The position numbers and the translations under genes are program-made. This document shows, one piece after another, positions 23,184-36,396 of a DNA stretch of 64,000 bases (within the stretch, counting starts at the first letter, position 1; each line of letters starts with the position of its first letter). The notes under the pieces were generated by a model. That model was not told the origin of the DNA and searched no databases. It was given only the letters and a program-made list of their open reading frames with translations. The stretch comes from Ziziphus jujuba (lineage: Eukaryota; Streptophyta; Magnoliopsida; Rosales; Rhamnaceae). The stretch is from NCBI RefSeq assembly GCF_031755915.1, contig NC_083383.1, positions 25,088,501-25,152,500 on the forward strand, given 5' to 3'.

Positions 23184-25296
23184 ATGGCGGATTCAAGGAT
23201 GAGGAGAGGAGATCGACCACTAAGAATTAATGAAGAAGAATCCGTCGGATTCCACGGTGATTCCCGAGCTATGGGAAGTGGCGAGCAAATGGACATAAGG
23301 GCTATCTTGGAACAATTGCAGCGGATGAATGCTCAATTTGACCACATAAATCAAAGGATGGATAGAATGTAAACATCTCATGGTGGACCAAATTTAAGAC
23401 AAGAGTTCGATGGAGGTCGAGGTCGAGGTCGAGGAGGCCATGGATGACCTAGCGAGGAGTTTGAAGAGGAAAATTTTGGAGATGATTTCTAGGAAGGAAT
23501 GGATGAAACACTTGCTTTCCAAGAGAGGCTAGGCCATGGGAGGCACAGGAGAGAAGAGATAGATGATGATCTTGGCAACATCAAGGTAAACATACCACCT
23601 TTCATGAAGAAAAGTGACCCGGAGGCTTACTTAGAATGGGAGGAGCGAATGGAGATGATTTTTTATTGTCACAACTATTCGAAGGTTGAGAAAGTTAGAT
23701 TGCCAGCTTTGGAATTTGGTCACTAATCACTCCAATGATGGCCAAATGAGCAAAGTACCCAAAGAAGAGTTGGAGATGAACCCATCACTACTTGGTGACA
23801 AATGAAAGGAGCCATGAGAAAGAGGTTTGTACCAAGTCATTACCATAGGTTGCTACATCAAAGGTTACAACCTTTATCTTAAGGAGATAGGTCCGTGGAG
23901 GATTATTATAAGGAGATAGAGATGATCATGATGAGATTGAGCATGAATGAGGATAGAGAAGCAACCATGGCACGATTTCTAGGTGGGTTGAATCGTGAGA
24001 TAGCTAATCAATTGGAATTACAACAATATGTGGAATTGGAAGGGATGTTGCATGTGGCTATCAAACTTGAGAATCAATTCAAAATGAGGGGTACAAGCCC
24101 ATGGTTTGGAGTAGTTACCAACAGTAGGAGGTCAAATCCAAGTGTTTGGAGAAGCAATCCCACATATGATTACAAGCCAAAATCGAAACTAGATGAGGAA
24201 AGCACCAATCGGCCAAAAAGGGAGGCTAAAATTGAATTTGTCCAAGCACCAAGGAATGAAGGTAAATCTAATCCTAAACTTTCTAGAACTCGTGATATTG
24301 TGTGTTTTAAATGCTAGGGATGAGGACACATTGCTAGCCAATGCCTGAATAGGAGAATCATGGTGCTGAAAGGTAATGGTGAGTTAGAATATGAAAGTGA
24401 AGAAAGTGGTGGTGAAACCGAGGAAGAAGAGGAAGAACTTGAAGATGAAGCCGAGACCTTAAATGCTTCAAATGCTGAATTGAGTTTGGTGAGAATGAGA
24501 GTCTTGACTGTGTACAAAGATGAGAATCAAATTCAAAGAGAGAACATCTTCCACACCTAATGTGAAATTTAAGGTAACATTTGTAGTATGATAGTTGATA
24601 GTTGTGCAAATGTAATTAGTAATTTGGTAGTTGATAAATTAGGGTTGACAACCATTAAACATCTAGAACCATATAGATTACAATGAATTAATGATAGTGG
24701 AGAGATGATAGTAAAAAAAAAAAAAAGCCAAAGTAAAATTCAGCATTGATAAATATGTAGATGTTGTATTGTGTGATGTTGTTCCTACGCATGCGGGTTC
24801 TATTTTATTGGGTAAGCCATAACAATTTGATAAGGATGCCATACGTTATGGAAGAGAGAATTCCATTGTTTTTAAATTTAAAAGGGAAAAGTGTTAAGCT
24901 AGAGCCATTAACTCTAAAGCAGGTATTTAGAGATCAACTTCAAATGCAACAAAGGAGGGAGGCCGAAAAGCTCAAAGAAAGGACTAGTATGGCACCCATG
25001 GTAGCAACACCAATTCCAAGGGGCAATGCCATGCAAAACCAACCAGGTAAGTATTCTAAAACCCAAATTGAGTGGAAAAACAAAGCTAAAGTTGAGAGTG
25101 AGAAAAGGGGAGGAAAAGCTAAGAGTGAGGTGAAAGTAGTGGGATCCGTGAGTGAGAAAGAAAAGGAAAGAAAAGAGAGGAAAAAATAAAAATTTTTATC
25201 TGAGTTTTGGGATGTTAATAAAGCTATTTTGAGTAAGAAACCATTGCTGGTCATGATTTATAAAGATGCTTATTTAAAGATACTTTTGTTGCTTTG
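23184..25296 (+). pseudogene. G1-c gag-protease-pol start, unit 2
   Basis: Starts at ATG 23184 ([20 protein letters not shown]). Stops occur at 23370-23372, near 23446 and near 23490. The gag core open at 23499-23726 reads [20 protein letters not shown]. From the short identical site at 23666 onward it copies unit 1, including the TAA after EFGH, the stop in the knuckle and the damaged protease motif. It ends at KDAYLKILLL before the second leader copy. The shared inherited lesions show that duplication came after inactivation. Confidence 0.82.
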
Positions 25297-26189
25297 ATGT
25301 TTTAGTCTTAAATATTTGCATTCATATATTCAAACAAAGAAAAGAAAGAAAAGGCCGAACATATATTTAAAAAAAAAAAAAAAAAACTGCACAATTTGTA
25401 TTTTGTTTGGGAGGTCACGGGTTTGGTGATTGTTTGGTGCTGAAATTGCGATTTTGGATTCTTGCTACTGCAGTTGTCTTATGTCCTATGAGTAAAGAAA
25501 AAAGAAGAAAAGAAAAAAAAAAAAAGTCGAATAAATTTTTTTTTTTCGATTTGTTGAATTTGGTGTTAAAATTTGTTGCTGGAAATTTCTTAGAGCTGCT
25601 GTTTTGTTGATTATTTATTCAATATTTGGAGTTGCTCAAGAATTAGTTTTCTTGCTGGATATTTGAATTTTGGGTGGTTAAATTATCTGGATTAAAATTC
25701 GTTAAAGGAATTGATACAAAACTAGAATTACAAGAACAACAACCAACACTACTCTTTAATTTTGTTCAAATTGATTCTTGTTTGAGTTTGAATTTCTTTC
25801 TCTAAAATTTCAATCTTGGATTATTAATTTCTTACCATCTAGTCCAGATCTTATTAATTCCAAAATTTTCTTGTTGATTTGCCTTATTTTGCCTAGAAAA
25901 GCCGAAAACTAGATTTTGTTAATTCATTCGGTATTGCTTTTTTTTTGCTATTGTTTTGTTGTTAAGTTTAATTAAAACATTCTTTTGATCTAATTGTTGT
26001 TTTCTTGGGTTTTAATTAGAACTTTGAGATAATTATTTGAGTGGAAAAAGACAAGAGTGAGTGACCTTAAAAGAGGGTAAAAGCCGAAACTAGTGGGAAA
26101 ACACAAGTGTCAAGACCTTGATTGAATGAAACACATGAGGGAGTAATTTTTGGTGAGAATTTATTTTATTTTGCAATATTTATACTAAC
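25297..26189 (+). other. Internal leader copy 2 of G1-c
   Basis: Near-identical to 22292-23183. Small differences include one extra base in an A-run and G/A changes just after the gag start. Confidence 0.85.
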
Positions 26190-27343
26190 ATGGCAGATTC
26201 AAGGATGAGGAGAGGAGATCGACCACTAAGAATTAATGAAGAAGAATCCGTCGGATTCCACGGTGATTCCCGAGCTATGGGAAGTGGTGAGCAAATGGAC
26301 ATAAGGGCTATCTTGGAACAATTGCAGCGGATGAATGCTCAATTTGACCACATAAATCAAAGGATGGATAGAATGTAAACATCTCATGGTGGACCAAATT
26401 TAAGACAAGAGTTCGATGGAGGTCGAGGTCGAGGTCGAGGAGGCCATGGATGACCTAGAGAGGAGTTTGAAGAGGAAAATTTTGGAGATGATTTCTAGGA
26501 AGGAATGGATGAAACACTTGCTTTCCAAGAGAGGCTAGGCCATGGGAGGCACAGGAGAGAAGAGATAGATGATGATCTTGGCAACATCAAGGTAAACATA
26601 CCACCTTTCATGAAGAAAAGTGACCCGGAGGCTTACTTAGAATGGGAGGAGCGAATGGAGATGATTTTTTATTGTCACAACTATTCGGAGGCCAAGAAAG
26701 TTAAATTGGAAGCAATGGAGTTTGGACATTATACACTCCAATGGTGAACTAATGAACAAAATACCCAAAGGATAGTAGGTGATGAATTGATCATTACCTG
26801 GTGACAAATGAAAAGAGCCATGAGGACGCGATTTGTACGATTACACTATCATAGGTTGCTGCATCAAAGGCTCTAATCTTTATCTCAAGGAACTAGGTCC
26901 GTGGAGGATTATTATAAGGAGATGGAGATGCTTATGAAGATAGAAAAGCAACCATGGCAAGGTTTCTTGGTAGTTTGAATCGTGAAATAGCCAATAAACT
27001 AGAATTGTAACAATATGGGAATTGGAGGAGATGTTGCATGTGGCTATTAAATTAGAGTATCAATTCAAAAGGACGGGTGTAGGCTCATGGTTTGAGGGTG
27101 TTTCCAACAGCGGAAGATCAAATCTAAGTGCTTGGAGAAGCAATCCCATCTATGATTCAAAGCCAAAACCGAAACTAGGTGAAGAAAGCTCCAATAAGTG
27201 AAAAAGGGAGTCCAAAGCCAAATCTATCCGAGCATCAAAGAATGAGGTAAAATCTAATCTTAAATCTTCAAGATCTAGAGAAACTATTTGTTTTAAGTGT
27301 CAGGGACAATGACACATCGCTAGCCAATGCTCGGATAGTGAAT
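26190..27343 (+). pseudogene. G1-c gag relic, unit 3
   Basis: Starts at ATG 26190, like unit 2, and is identical to it until ctattcg near 26687. It then follows a different gag version (EAKKVKLEAMEFGHYTLQW) closer to G1-d. Frames break after 26747. A knuckle near 27293-27335 reads CFKCQGQ, stop, HIASQC. The frame ends where an LTR fragment interrupts. Confidence 0.78.
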
Positions 27344-27473
27344 GAGTATTTTAGTTTGACTTATCAACAGGATATCCATCACCTAGTGTGGCGTCTTCAT
27401 TATACCAAGATTTCTAATCACAGGTTGGTCAAGGGTTGAGATGGGTTTAGGCGCAGGTCGTCTTAGGTTCGTA
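27344..27473 (+). repeat. G1 LTR 3'-end fragment embedded in unit 3
   Basis: About 130 bp match the last part of the G1 LTR (attttagtttgacttatcaac, accaagatttctaatcacagg, gtcttaggttcgtatta). It sits between the zinc knuckle and the protease C-terminal part and replaces about 300 bp that other copies have there. Confidence 0.8.
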
Positions 27474-29431
27474 TTAAAAGTATAAAAAATAAGGCAAAGT
27501 AAAATTCAGTATTGATAAATATATGGATGTTTTATTGTGTGATGTTATTCCTATGCATACAGGTCAAACTTTATTGGGTAGACCATAACAATTTGATAGG
27601 GATACCATACATTATGGAATGTTGAAATGTGGTGATCTTGCCACAATGTGCAAGGTAGTTCGGTTACACTTGCACTCTTTATTTTGCAACATCAAAGACT
27701 AAACATTATTTATGTTTATGCATTTTATTTTATCTTGTAATGTTTAAGAACAATATCCTTTTTGTGATGCCCTAAGCTCATTAACTTAGCTTAGGGCCTT
27801 TTTTGTCTAGTTGCTGGAATTGTATTTCCAGCAACATAAGTCCACTTCCTTGGACGTTGTTTGAAGAAGGTTTGGGATTTAGATCCTAATTTTGGATATA
27901 ATAAACTAGAAACACAGAGGAAGCAGCAACAAAAAGAATGGCCCAATTTGGAGCTGGGAAGGCTAAGTTAAGCCCTAAACAATCTGATCCTTGTGCAGTT
28001 TTGTTGCCCAGAAATCTGGACAAAACTGCCTCGGGTTTGATTATTTTTGAATGGGTAAATGGACTTTGTTTTATCTGATTTTTGGCTAGAACACATTTTA
28101 ATATTCAAAAAGGTGTCCCTCCAATTTTCAAGTCAAATGGAGCTGGGTTTCAAATTCAAATACCTCAGACAAGCTGAAGTGCCCATTAAAGAAGGTTTCT
28201 TGCATGCCCAGCACATTGATTAGAGTGAGTTGAGGTAGTTTGGCTTGGTTGGTTACTTTTAATGCTTTTGTATTTATTGCTCAATATGGCAGCATGTCTT
28301 ATTATCTTCTTGATGTATTTAAAAGTATAAAAATTGCAATGAAAATGTTGAGGAAGGAATATTCAAAAATTTTGAAAAACAACATTTTTGTCTCTCTCTC
28401 TCTCTCTCTCTCAACTACTACATTTGTTTTCTTCTTCCTCCCAAAAGCTAACAACCTTCTCAAGAACCCTAAACCTCCATTAAAACCAGAAACAAAACCT
28501 TAAAAAACCCAAAACAAACAAAATCAAGAAACCAAGAACCAACAACAATCATTCTTGACTAACACCTTGAATGATTGTGCTCTAGGGTACAATAACATAA
28601 ACCTACACCAAATTCCATCATGGAATAGAGAATTCCATTGTTTTTAAATTTAAAGGGAAAATGGTTAAGCTGGAGCCATTAACTTCAAAGGAGGTATTTA
28701 GAGATTAACTTCAAATGCAACAAAGGAGGGAGGCTGAAAAGCCTAAAGAAAGGACTAGTATGGCACCTACAGTAGCAACATCAATTCAAGGGTGCAATGC
28801 CATGCAAGACCAATCAGGTAAGTATTCTAAAACTCAAATTGAATGGAAAAAGAAAGAAGCTAAAGTCGAGAGTGAGAAAAGGGGAGGATAAGCCGAGAGT
28901 GAGGTGAAAATAGTGGGATCCGTGAGTGAGAAAGAAAAAGAAAGAAAAGAGAGGAAAAATAAAAAATTTTATCTTAGTTTTGGGGATGTTAATAAAGCCA
29001 TTTTGAGTAAGAAACCATTGCTGACCATGATTTATAAAGATGCTTTTTTTGTCTAGAACTTTATCTGCATTGTTAAGAGCTTTGCTTAGTGGAAATTTGA
29101 AAATTTGGGAGAGATTATTTGTTAATTTTAAAAAGTGTGATTTCCGTAAAGATAAATTGATATTTCTAGGATTTTTTAGGATAGTGTTTGACCCAGGAGA
29201 TTGCATTTTGTTACATTTAAAGGAGAGATTTCCTGAATAAAGAAAGTCGAAGCTTAGCTTGTGTGGGGATAAACCTTTTCAAGTCTTGGAGCAGGTCAAT
29301 GAAAACGCCTACAAACTTGACTTACCGGGTGAGTGTAATGTTAGTACTACATTTAATGTTGGTGACTTATCTCCTTTTTATGCAGGTGATGATTTTGATT
29401 TGAGGGAAAATCCTTTTCAAGAGGAGGGGAA
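27474..29431 (+). pseudogene. G1-c protease end and patchwork pol tail
   Basis: 27474-27619 and 28621-28690 hold the protease end (KVKFSIDKYMDVLLCDVIPMHTG-like, then LLGRP) split by the C2 solo LTR. Then come the basic linker and an integrase-like piece [18 protein letters not shown], an RT-like piece NFKKCDFRKDKLIFLGF, and the integrase C-terminal end (VFDPGDCILLHLKERFPE; NAYKLDLPGECNVSTTFNVGDLSPF at 29259-29474). It has the same shuffled order as in G1-a and G1-d, with frame breaks. Confidence 0.75.
27620..28620 (+). mobile_element. Solo LTR of Copia C2 inside G1-c
   Basis: 1001 bp, from tgttgaaatgtgg to attccatca, flanked by TGGAA on both sides (27615-27619 and 28621-28625). A CT microsatellite of about 24 bases lies near 28389. 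It interrupts the protease region of G1-c, so it was inserted after that element. Confidence 0.95.
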
Positions 29432-30565
29432 TAATGAGAATCCGCTCGTGGCCGCACAACCGACTACCCGTTAGGGTGCTAATCCAATACATATGAAGTC
29501 TAGACCGATCACTAGGGTTCAAGCCAAGAGATTGAAGAACAACCTAGATGCCTTTATATAGGAAGTCATCAATTCTCAAAAAGGCTTGTCCATACCCAAA
29601 GGTACAAAGCCTGTTTTAAGCATCCAATTGGTGAAGGCCGATACGGACCTGGGTAGCAGTTTTCATGCAAATATGGACTCCGGCCAGCATGGAATGGATC
29701 CAAAACTTCATGGATTCAATGAATGTCATTACTAGGTCATAGAATCAATCCAAGGAAGAATGAAAGGCAACCACAATGGGCATTTGGACATAGAGGGAAT
29801 AGTTGGTTGGCTTTGTTGTATTTGTTACTAGCTTTACTGTATTTTGTTGATTTGACATTTTCTCTTTATTTCAATCGTGGAAAATGTGTGGGACTCATAA
29901 ATAATCCTATTTGGAATCCTACATGGCATATGGGATCTGATTTGGAGCCTTCGCAAGTTGAAATTTCGTTAAAGATAGCTTAGTGGTCAAACTAGTCAAC
30001 TAGTATCCTAATTTGATTTTGACTTTTTGTTTTAGGAAATTAGTCTTTTATTTGCTTTCTATTTATTTATTTGCTTGAAAAATCAACTTAGGAAAGTTAT
30101 TATTTTATTATTTTCATTGTAAATTAATTACTTCCTAATTCAAAATAAAGGAATTAATTAATCAAAATTAGAATTAGGAAAGGAATGGAGTTTCGGCCGC
30201 ATTAGGCAATTGACATAGTATGGCCGATTTTCTCTTACTTTTCTAAGGTTTATTGCTTTGTGACTTTAACCTATTTAATGGTTATTTTTCAATGAGAATG
30301 CACCTTCAATATTATTCAGAAAATTAATTGTGAGATAGAATTCTCTTTATTCCCTTTGAACACTTAAAACACCATTAGAGAGTGAGTGTTTTAGTTTTGA
30401 CTTATCAATAAGGCTTCTATAACCTATTGTGACATCTTCATTATACCAAGGTTTCTAATCACAGGTTGGTTAGGGGTTAAGATTTTTCCATAAAAATTTG
30501 AACTTAATTGAGATCTGGGCTAGTATAATGAGGGTTTAGGGGCGAGTTGACCTAGGTTTGTATCA
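29432..30565 (+). repeat. 3' LTR of G1-c
   Basis: 1134 bp ending ggtttgtatca at 30565, followed by the CCATT duplication. The first base pairs have drifted (taatgag in place of tgatgtg). It is collinear with the other G1 LTRs, including the TATA-like ctatttaatgg near 30267. Confidence 0.9.
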
Positions 30566-32740
30566 CCATTGAACTAGCTTTATACACAACCAGTGGTTCC
30601 CCTACTCTCTAACCAACTTCCCTCAGAATTTTTGATGGCCTTTGTAAAGATCTTCCTTGTATTAGCAACCATCAATGCATGAAAGAATTTGGAATTCTTA
30701 TCATCAAGGGCAAGCCACAATTCATAAGATTTTAATCGCTAAAGCATTTCCCAACTCTTAAACCATTCATCCAACACCAAACGATGATTTTTTTTCCAAA
30801 GATAAGACCTCCGTAGAAAGAAATTGCCCCTGTAAAAAGCTAATTCTATCTTTCAACTCTTTGATCTTGGTTTGACAAAACCTAAATACATATCTAATTC
30901 ATGCCTTTACGATATTCTCAATTTTCCATCTAACTAGCACAACTCTTCCCAAGTTTCTTTACATTTTCCAAGCATTGTGAATAAATTTTACTCATGCAAG
31001 ATACTTGTCATCCAAATTTCCATAACCCCTAACCATCGAATAAACATTTTGGATGACCGATATGAAGACTTAACTAGATTAGAATGTGATTAAAAGAAAC
31101 AAGCTGAAATATGGAAAACTCCAATTTGCCCAAACAATACTCTCAAATTTAGACTCATCACCACCCTATCAATATATTTATATATATATTTTTTAATATT
31201 AGCTTTACCTTCTTTTCCATTTAACCACATGAATGGATTTCAAGTAAACCCAATATCCATTACATTAACATCATTTAGGAAATTTCTAATGAAAAAACTA
31301 GATTTATAAAAGCCTTCATTCTTCCAATTTCTCTTTAGCATTTGTAGTATCATTAAAGCCATCCGTTACCATCTATGCCTTCTTTCCAGTTACAACCACC
31401 TTAGTCAATTCATCCCACTATAAGGCCTCAATGCTCTTTTAGCAAGATAGTAGTGAAACTAACCCTACCATCGATCTCCTTACATTGACATTAATGGTCC
31501 ACCTTGAATGGTATTCGGCATCCCAACCGATGTGTCCTTCCAAAACAAAGTAAGTCCTTATCAAACTGTAACCATCTAGCAATATGAACTAGCTTTACCT
31601 TTTAAACTTTCTTTTAATTAAGAAAAAACCGTTAAAGAGATTAGGCCTTGAACTGCCTAAGCTTTCTCAAAATCTCTACAATTTCATAAAATGATTTCAT
31701 GATGATAGAGAGAGCATGATAAGGTCCACCTCTTTAGCCATAAAAGTCTTTACACCATGAAATTTGATTACCTTATCAGCATTCTTACTAGCCGAGTTGC
31801 TGTCTTGACCAATACTTCTGAATTAATCCTTAAGTTTTATATTTTTTTTAATTCATCGTTCCTTTATGAGTGTTAAAACAATTTGTTTTTGTGTCAGCTA
31901 CTCTTTTCTCTAAGAAAAACACCTTGCCTTTATTAGCCAAATCCTTTATAGAACTCATAGGGCAAGCAATGCTATGGAAAGACTTCTACCCTATTCGGCC
32001 TTCTTCCTTAGTACAACATGAAACTTTAACCTCCTGCTGAGTTTCTTTGGCCTCACTTATCTAGATTTTCCATCTGCCTTGCTTTATGGGTAGTGAATTT
32101 GAATATCTAGGCATATTACAGTGTCATATTTCCTATCCAAGCTATCTAAATCTTTAACTTCAAATTTTGGCATTGTACTTTTCTCTGTAAGCTACTCTTG
32201 TGGCTACAATAATTTGAAAGTTTTACCCAAATGTTAAAACCATTTTTTCCACCAAATTTGACACTTAAATTTGATTTAAATGCAAAAAGTGATAAGTAAG
32301 ATGTAGACCTATTTTTTAGCCTTAACAACCATAGCAACAAAGATTTCATTGGCCGAGACAATGGCACTGTCATTGGCAAAAAGGATAGAGAGTGAGCCGG
32401 TGACACAATCAGTGTCACAGATGGTGAGTCCTGCAATTGGGCATTCATTGAGCAATATCACCATGACATTCTCCATGGCATTGGAGTAGCCAAGTCTGAT
32501 ATCATTTTGGAATTTGTTGACTTCATTTTTATCATTGAAGATCTTTGTATACCTCTAGAACCCAAAATTATTGAAATGCTTCTTCATTACTTCCTTGCCA
32601 CCGATGCCAACTTCTACTGTTTGTGGTTTTCGTCTTATCTTTTCGATGGAAGTTCTATGGGCAATGGGAGCTAGGAGAGTACGCAGCCTGGTTAAGGTTT
32701 TGAGCAATCCTTAATTCCTAAAAAAAAAAAGTGTAAAAAG
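30566..32740 (-). pseudogene. L1-type LINE relic, 5' part
   Basis: On the minus strand near 30600-30710 the frame reads DDKNSKFFHALMVANTRK (consensus G-D-x-N-T-x-F-F-H), just upstream of the RT domain in plant LINEs. Near 30790-30880 it reads IKELKDRISFLQGQ, the preceding helical linker. Further right the sequence is decayed; the endonuclease and ORF1 are not clearly readable, and an open segment at 32146-32448 has no domain I recognise. Together with 19890-20394 it forms one LINE cut by G1-c. Confidence 0.65.
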
Positions 32741-35039
32741 ACATTACATACCCTATAATGATGTTCATGCGTGCAGCAAGTGATTGATTCGTTAATGGGT
32801 TGGATAGCATTTGTAAAATGGACCAATGGTGCAAGGTTTAGCAAAGTTTAGGTTGCAAAATGCCAAAAAAAAAAAAAGTTTAGGGTGCAAAATGCCAACT
32901 TCATTATAATTTGGGGTACATTAATGCCAATATCCTTACATCATGATTCCCTTGGTTGTGATAGATCTCGTTGGTAATAGGTTGGTAATATCCACCATAA
33001 TTTGTAATCTCATGTATGTCATATTAATAGATCAGTTTTAAATGCAAATTCCAATTGAACCTCTTTAAAGACCTTTAATTATAAGAGTATTCTCCTTTAT
33101 CATAAATTATAGTGGGAGCCTATGGATCTAAACCCAAAAGTTAGATGTATTAAATTTAAGATCCATAACTACAATGTCTGGCTTCCACTATCTCAACAAA
33201 ATATGTACACCAATCATCATCTATGGCCTTCTTTTCCATACTCTATTCCGATCTACTATAAAATTTAAAAGAGAACAGAAAGTTTTTTGGACTTTTAAGT
33301 AAACCAAATTCACCTTGTGATCATAAAGACCACATTTTTTAACAACTTTATCTGAAATAATCTTACCCATCAATGTTTGTTCCATTTTGAACCACTGTCT
33401 TCATCCACTAATAGTTCAAGGTGGGGGATAGAATAACCTTAACCTCACCCATAAGCATTTCATAATCCATAATGGTTAGAACTATAAACAAACCTGCCAT
33501 AACAAGACATCAGATAGTTAGAATGCAAATAATTAATCTACCCTCACATTATGGTACTATACTCACTGACAGGACTTGCCTTAAAAGTCTTTCAATATCC
33601 TTAGGTAGCCCTGTCTAAGGAAGTCCTATGGAGCAGTTCTCCTTGAATACCTAGCAAAACCTCCGCTAAAAATATTAACAACCTAAAAAAAAAAATACTC
33701 TACGTATGAAACATACTGTAAAATATTCCATAATATCAACGCAATCTCAAAACTATTATCTACAATTAACATGCACCACTATAATCATAAATCACAACAT
33801 GAACTAGTTGTACGAGTACCAAGTATTATTAAAGTCATGTCCAATATATTAAGAGCATACTAAGAGATTTTTAAAATTTCTAAGATAATTTAAGATCTAC
33901 CAAATAATAAAAATAAGGATTGTAATCCTACAAATGTGGAAGAAAAACAATAAGATAATGCATATAGATAAATGCTAGCTAGCTACTTGGACCATGGGGA
34001 CAAATTACGTATAATAATAATGAGATAAACTTATATCACTGAGTGGTTTAATATCATAACAAAATTATTAGCTTATTCTTGAAATACCATTCTTTCGAGA
34101 TATCATATCACCATTGTTTTAAAAAGTTTCACTTTCAAAATCATTTCACGAAACCACTTGTGCCCCCAATAATTATTATAAAATAGGTATTTCATAATAA
34201 ACAATATAAAAAATCATAAATAAAACTTAAACATAAATTTACTACTACATGGGTCAGTTCTGTCTCGTGGATAGAGTTTAAGTGTAGGATCAGGTGGCAT
34301 ATAAAAGGTAAGTTTTACATAAGGTTTTTATATTTTAGCCTCAGACATAATTGGGTCCGAGATTGATGCTAAGATTGGCTTATAACAAGAGCCTAACTTT
34401 GACTTAGAATGATCGAGCCTCTTTAGGCTTGAGAATAGCTCAATTCAGCCTATATTTTCGGCTTATTTTGATTAAATCGAATAAGCTAAATCCAATCTTT
34501 GTTAGTCTAAAATAAAGGAGATTTGCTGCTTGATGTAATTTAGGAAAGTATCCAAACCTCTTTTATGGAAACTATGTAGCTGAAAATGAGCATGTAAAAA
34601 GAAGAATTTTGGAAATAAGGTAACTTTCCTAAATTCAGAGCTCTATGGTCTAAGCTTATTAGAGTTTGGTAAACTAAATTTCTTATGGACCAAGAATCCT
34701 AATGCCTAAATAAATGATAAAGACAGGTAAGCTATCCTCTTTTTGAAATTTGCGATTAGCTATAGGCATCCAAAAGTCATAATCTAACTTGATGGTCGGA
34801 GTGTCTCTAGCCGATGCCACACCGATGCCTAGAGACTTTCATGTATTTTCTATTTTGTAGGAATCATAATTTGAGTCATCCTGCAAAGAAGGTGTGACTC
34901 GCCATATAAAGAAGGCACAAAATTGTGCTTCTATAGTTTAGCATGCATATAGGGATCCTTTTCACAATCTCATTCCTACAATTAGTACTTCAGATGAATA
35001 GGAATGTAAAGGAACGTTTAACTAGTAGAACGTATAACT
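32741..35039. other. Spacer, possible decayed repeats and Tat 5' LTR
   Basis: No gene recognised. Around 32840-32900 the phrase ggttgcaaaatgcc/gggtgcaaaatgcc repeats on either side of an A-run. The 5' LTR of the Tat element should lie toward the right of this stretch, but I could not find its ends or a primer site. Confidence 0.4.
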
Positions 35040-35067
35040 TTCTTGATTTTGACTCCAGACAACACCA

Positions 35068-36396
35068 ATGAGGAACCCCGACAGCAACACTAGAATAATA
35101 GCTTGCAACCTTACAGATCATACATGCAAATATGCAAGAAAAACTAAATTAGGAACTTATTAGACAACTCGTCCCGGAAACTGATCAAGATTATGTTCAA
35201 TATCAAACTCCAGTTTATTGAATTCCTCTGAGACCAGGATTGAATCTTAATCTGTTACCTCCATCATCTGAAGATATGGATCGACAAAAGGACCCTTAAG
35301 TAGACTCTTCAGACGGATGATACATGACTTTTAAATTTGGTTCAAACACCTATTACAAAATGGATAGTTGAAACAATGCCATCATCTTGGTTCATGGCTC
35401 CAAACTTCCAATAGTTTGGTAGAATGTCTAATCCCAAGGAGCATGTTTAGTAGTATTACAATACAATGTTGAAGCTCAATAGTCCCAAGGAAAAACAAGA
35501 TGTTATGATGTGCAAAATGCTCTCCGCCAGTCATACAGCTTGATCTTAACATGGTTTTATGGTAGGAAGAAGGTTCAATACATTCTTTTAAAGAATTAGT
35601 TAAAGAGTTTAAAGCCCAATTTGTATCAAGTATCAATGCTTTGAAAGAAGCTAACTCCCTTTTTTTCATATCAAGCAGAAAAATAGAGAAACTTTGAAAA
35701 GTTTTGCACAAAGGTTCAACAAAGAGAAGTTCAATATTCCAAGATGCAATGATGCAATAGTAGTAAAAGCTTTTAGAAAAGGACTTACTCAGGAAACACC
35801 ATTATATGATTCACTCACAATGAAGACTCCAATTGCCATAATTGAGGTATTAAAAAGAACAAATCAATATATTAAATTAGAAGAGGATAAGCTCGAGGAT
35901 AAGAAGGAAAGGCTTTAGGAAAACCGAAAGGATACAATGGTAGTTAATTTAGTTACTTAGTTACTCTGATGCCAAAGGAAAAGGGAAAGAGAATGAAAGA
36001 GCTTCAGAATGATCAGCCGTGGAATAATCAGCTCAGTATTATCAGCCTCAATCTCAATATCAGCTATATTGGTTGCTGATGGAACCTCCCCTTTAAAGTC
36101 AACTTTAGCCAATCGCTTATCTGAACAGCTCTTATAATGGTGATGGGGAGATCCTCAACCCTTTCAAATATTACTTTTTGAACATATTCCTAAATAACAT
36201 TAAGCAATTAAAGATGAGAAATGTGTGAAATGGCTAAGGAAAGGAAATCAAATATTTGATTAAGATAGGATAAATCAGGCAAATCATTCCCAAGGAAAGG
36301 AAATCCTGAAATTATAGGAAGGATGAGAAGCTGGAGAAGAGTGAATTCTATTACCTAAGTAGAAGAAATGATAATGAGAACATTAGTTCCGGTCAA
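35068..36396 (+). pseudogene. Tat-type gag relic
   Basis: Decayed gag. Recognisable parts are a matrix-like stretch near 35540-35700 and the core at 35694-35918 (FAQRFNKEKFNIPRCNDAIVVKAFRKGL, then KRTNQYIKLEEDKLEDKKE). The core fits the family pattern in which L-x-x-Y-x-x-R-F-N-x-E is followed by a helical stretch. Stops and frameshifts occur throughout. Confidence 0.7.

Larger units (their letters stand above)
20661..26671 (+). repeat. Tandem duplication, two units of about 3005 bp
   Basis: 20661-23665 and 23666-26671 are nearly identical. The same stop codons, A-runs and open segments recur 3005 or 3006 bp apart, with only a few base changes (for example gacaag/gaaaag at about 21960 and 24964). 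The repeat limits fall in ttgtcacaactattcg of gag, which also occurs at 26672. There the third copy stops matching. This is the pattern expected from unequal crossing-over or template switching at a short shared sequence. Confidence 0.93.
20395..30565 (+). mobile_element. Rearranged Gypsy element G1-c with amplified gag region
   Basis: Flanked by CCATT on both sides (20390-20394 and 30566-30570). The left end keeps only about 23 bp of 5' LTR (tggtgagaatccgcccatgc...), fused directly to the RG-rich part of gag. The right end has a full LTR (29432-30565). Inside are three gag-protease regions and two leader copies with no LTR between them, plus a Copia solo LTR. Part of the array is a near-perfect tandem repeat of about 3005 bp. 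RT, RNase H and the integrase core are absent. Confidence 0.9.

Noticed and set aside
20890..24317. Two identical 140-codon frames suggesting a duplicated host gene
   Set aside because: They are gag pieces of the tandemly repeated unit within G1-c, ending at the same stop inside the zinc knuckle.
20395..26671. Direct repeats read as a CRISPR-like or satellite array
   Set aside because: The repeats are whole retrotransposon segments of about 3 kb, with gag and leader content, in a plant genome.
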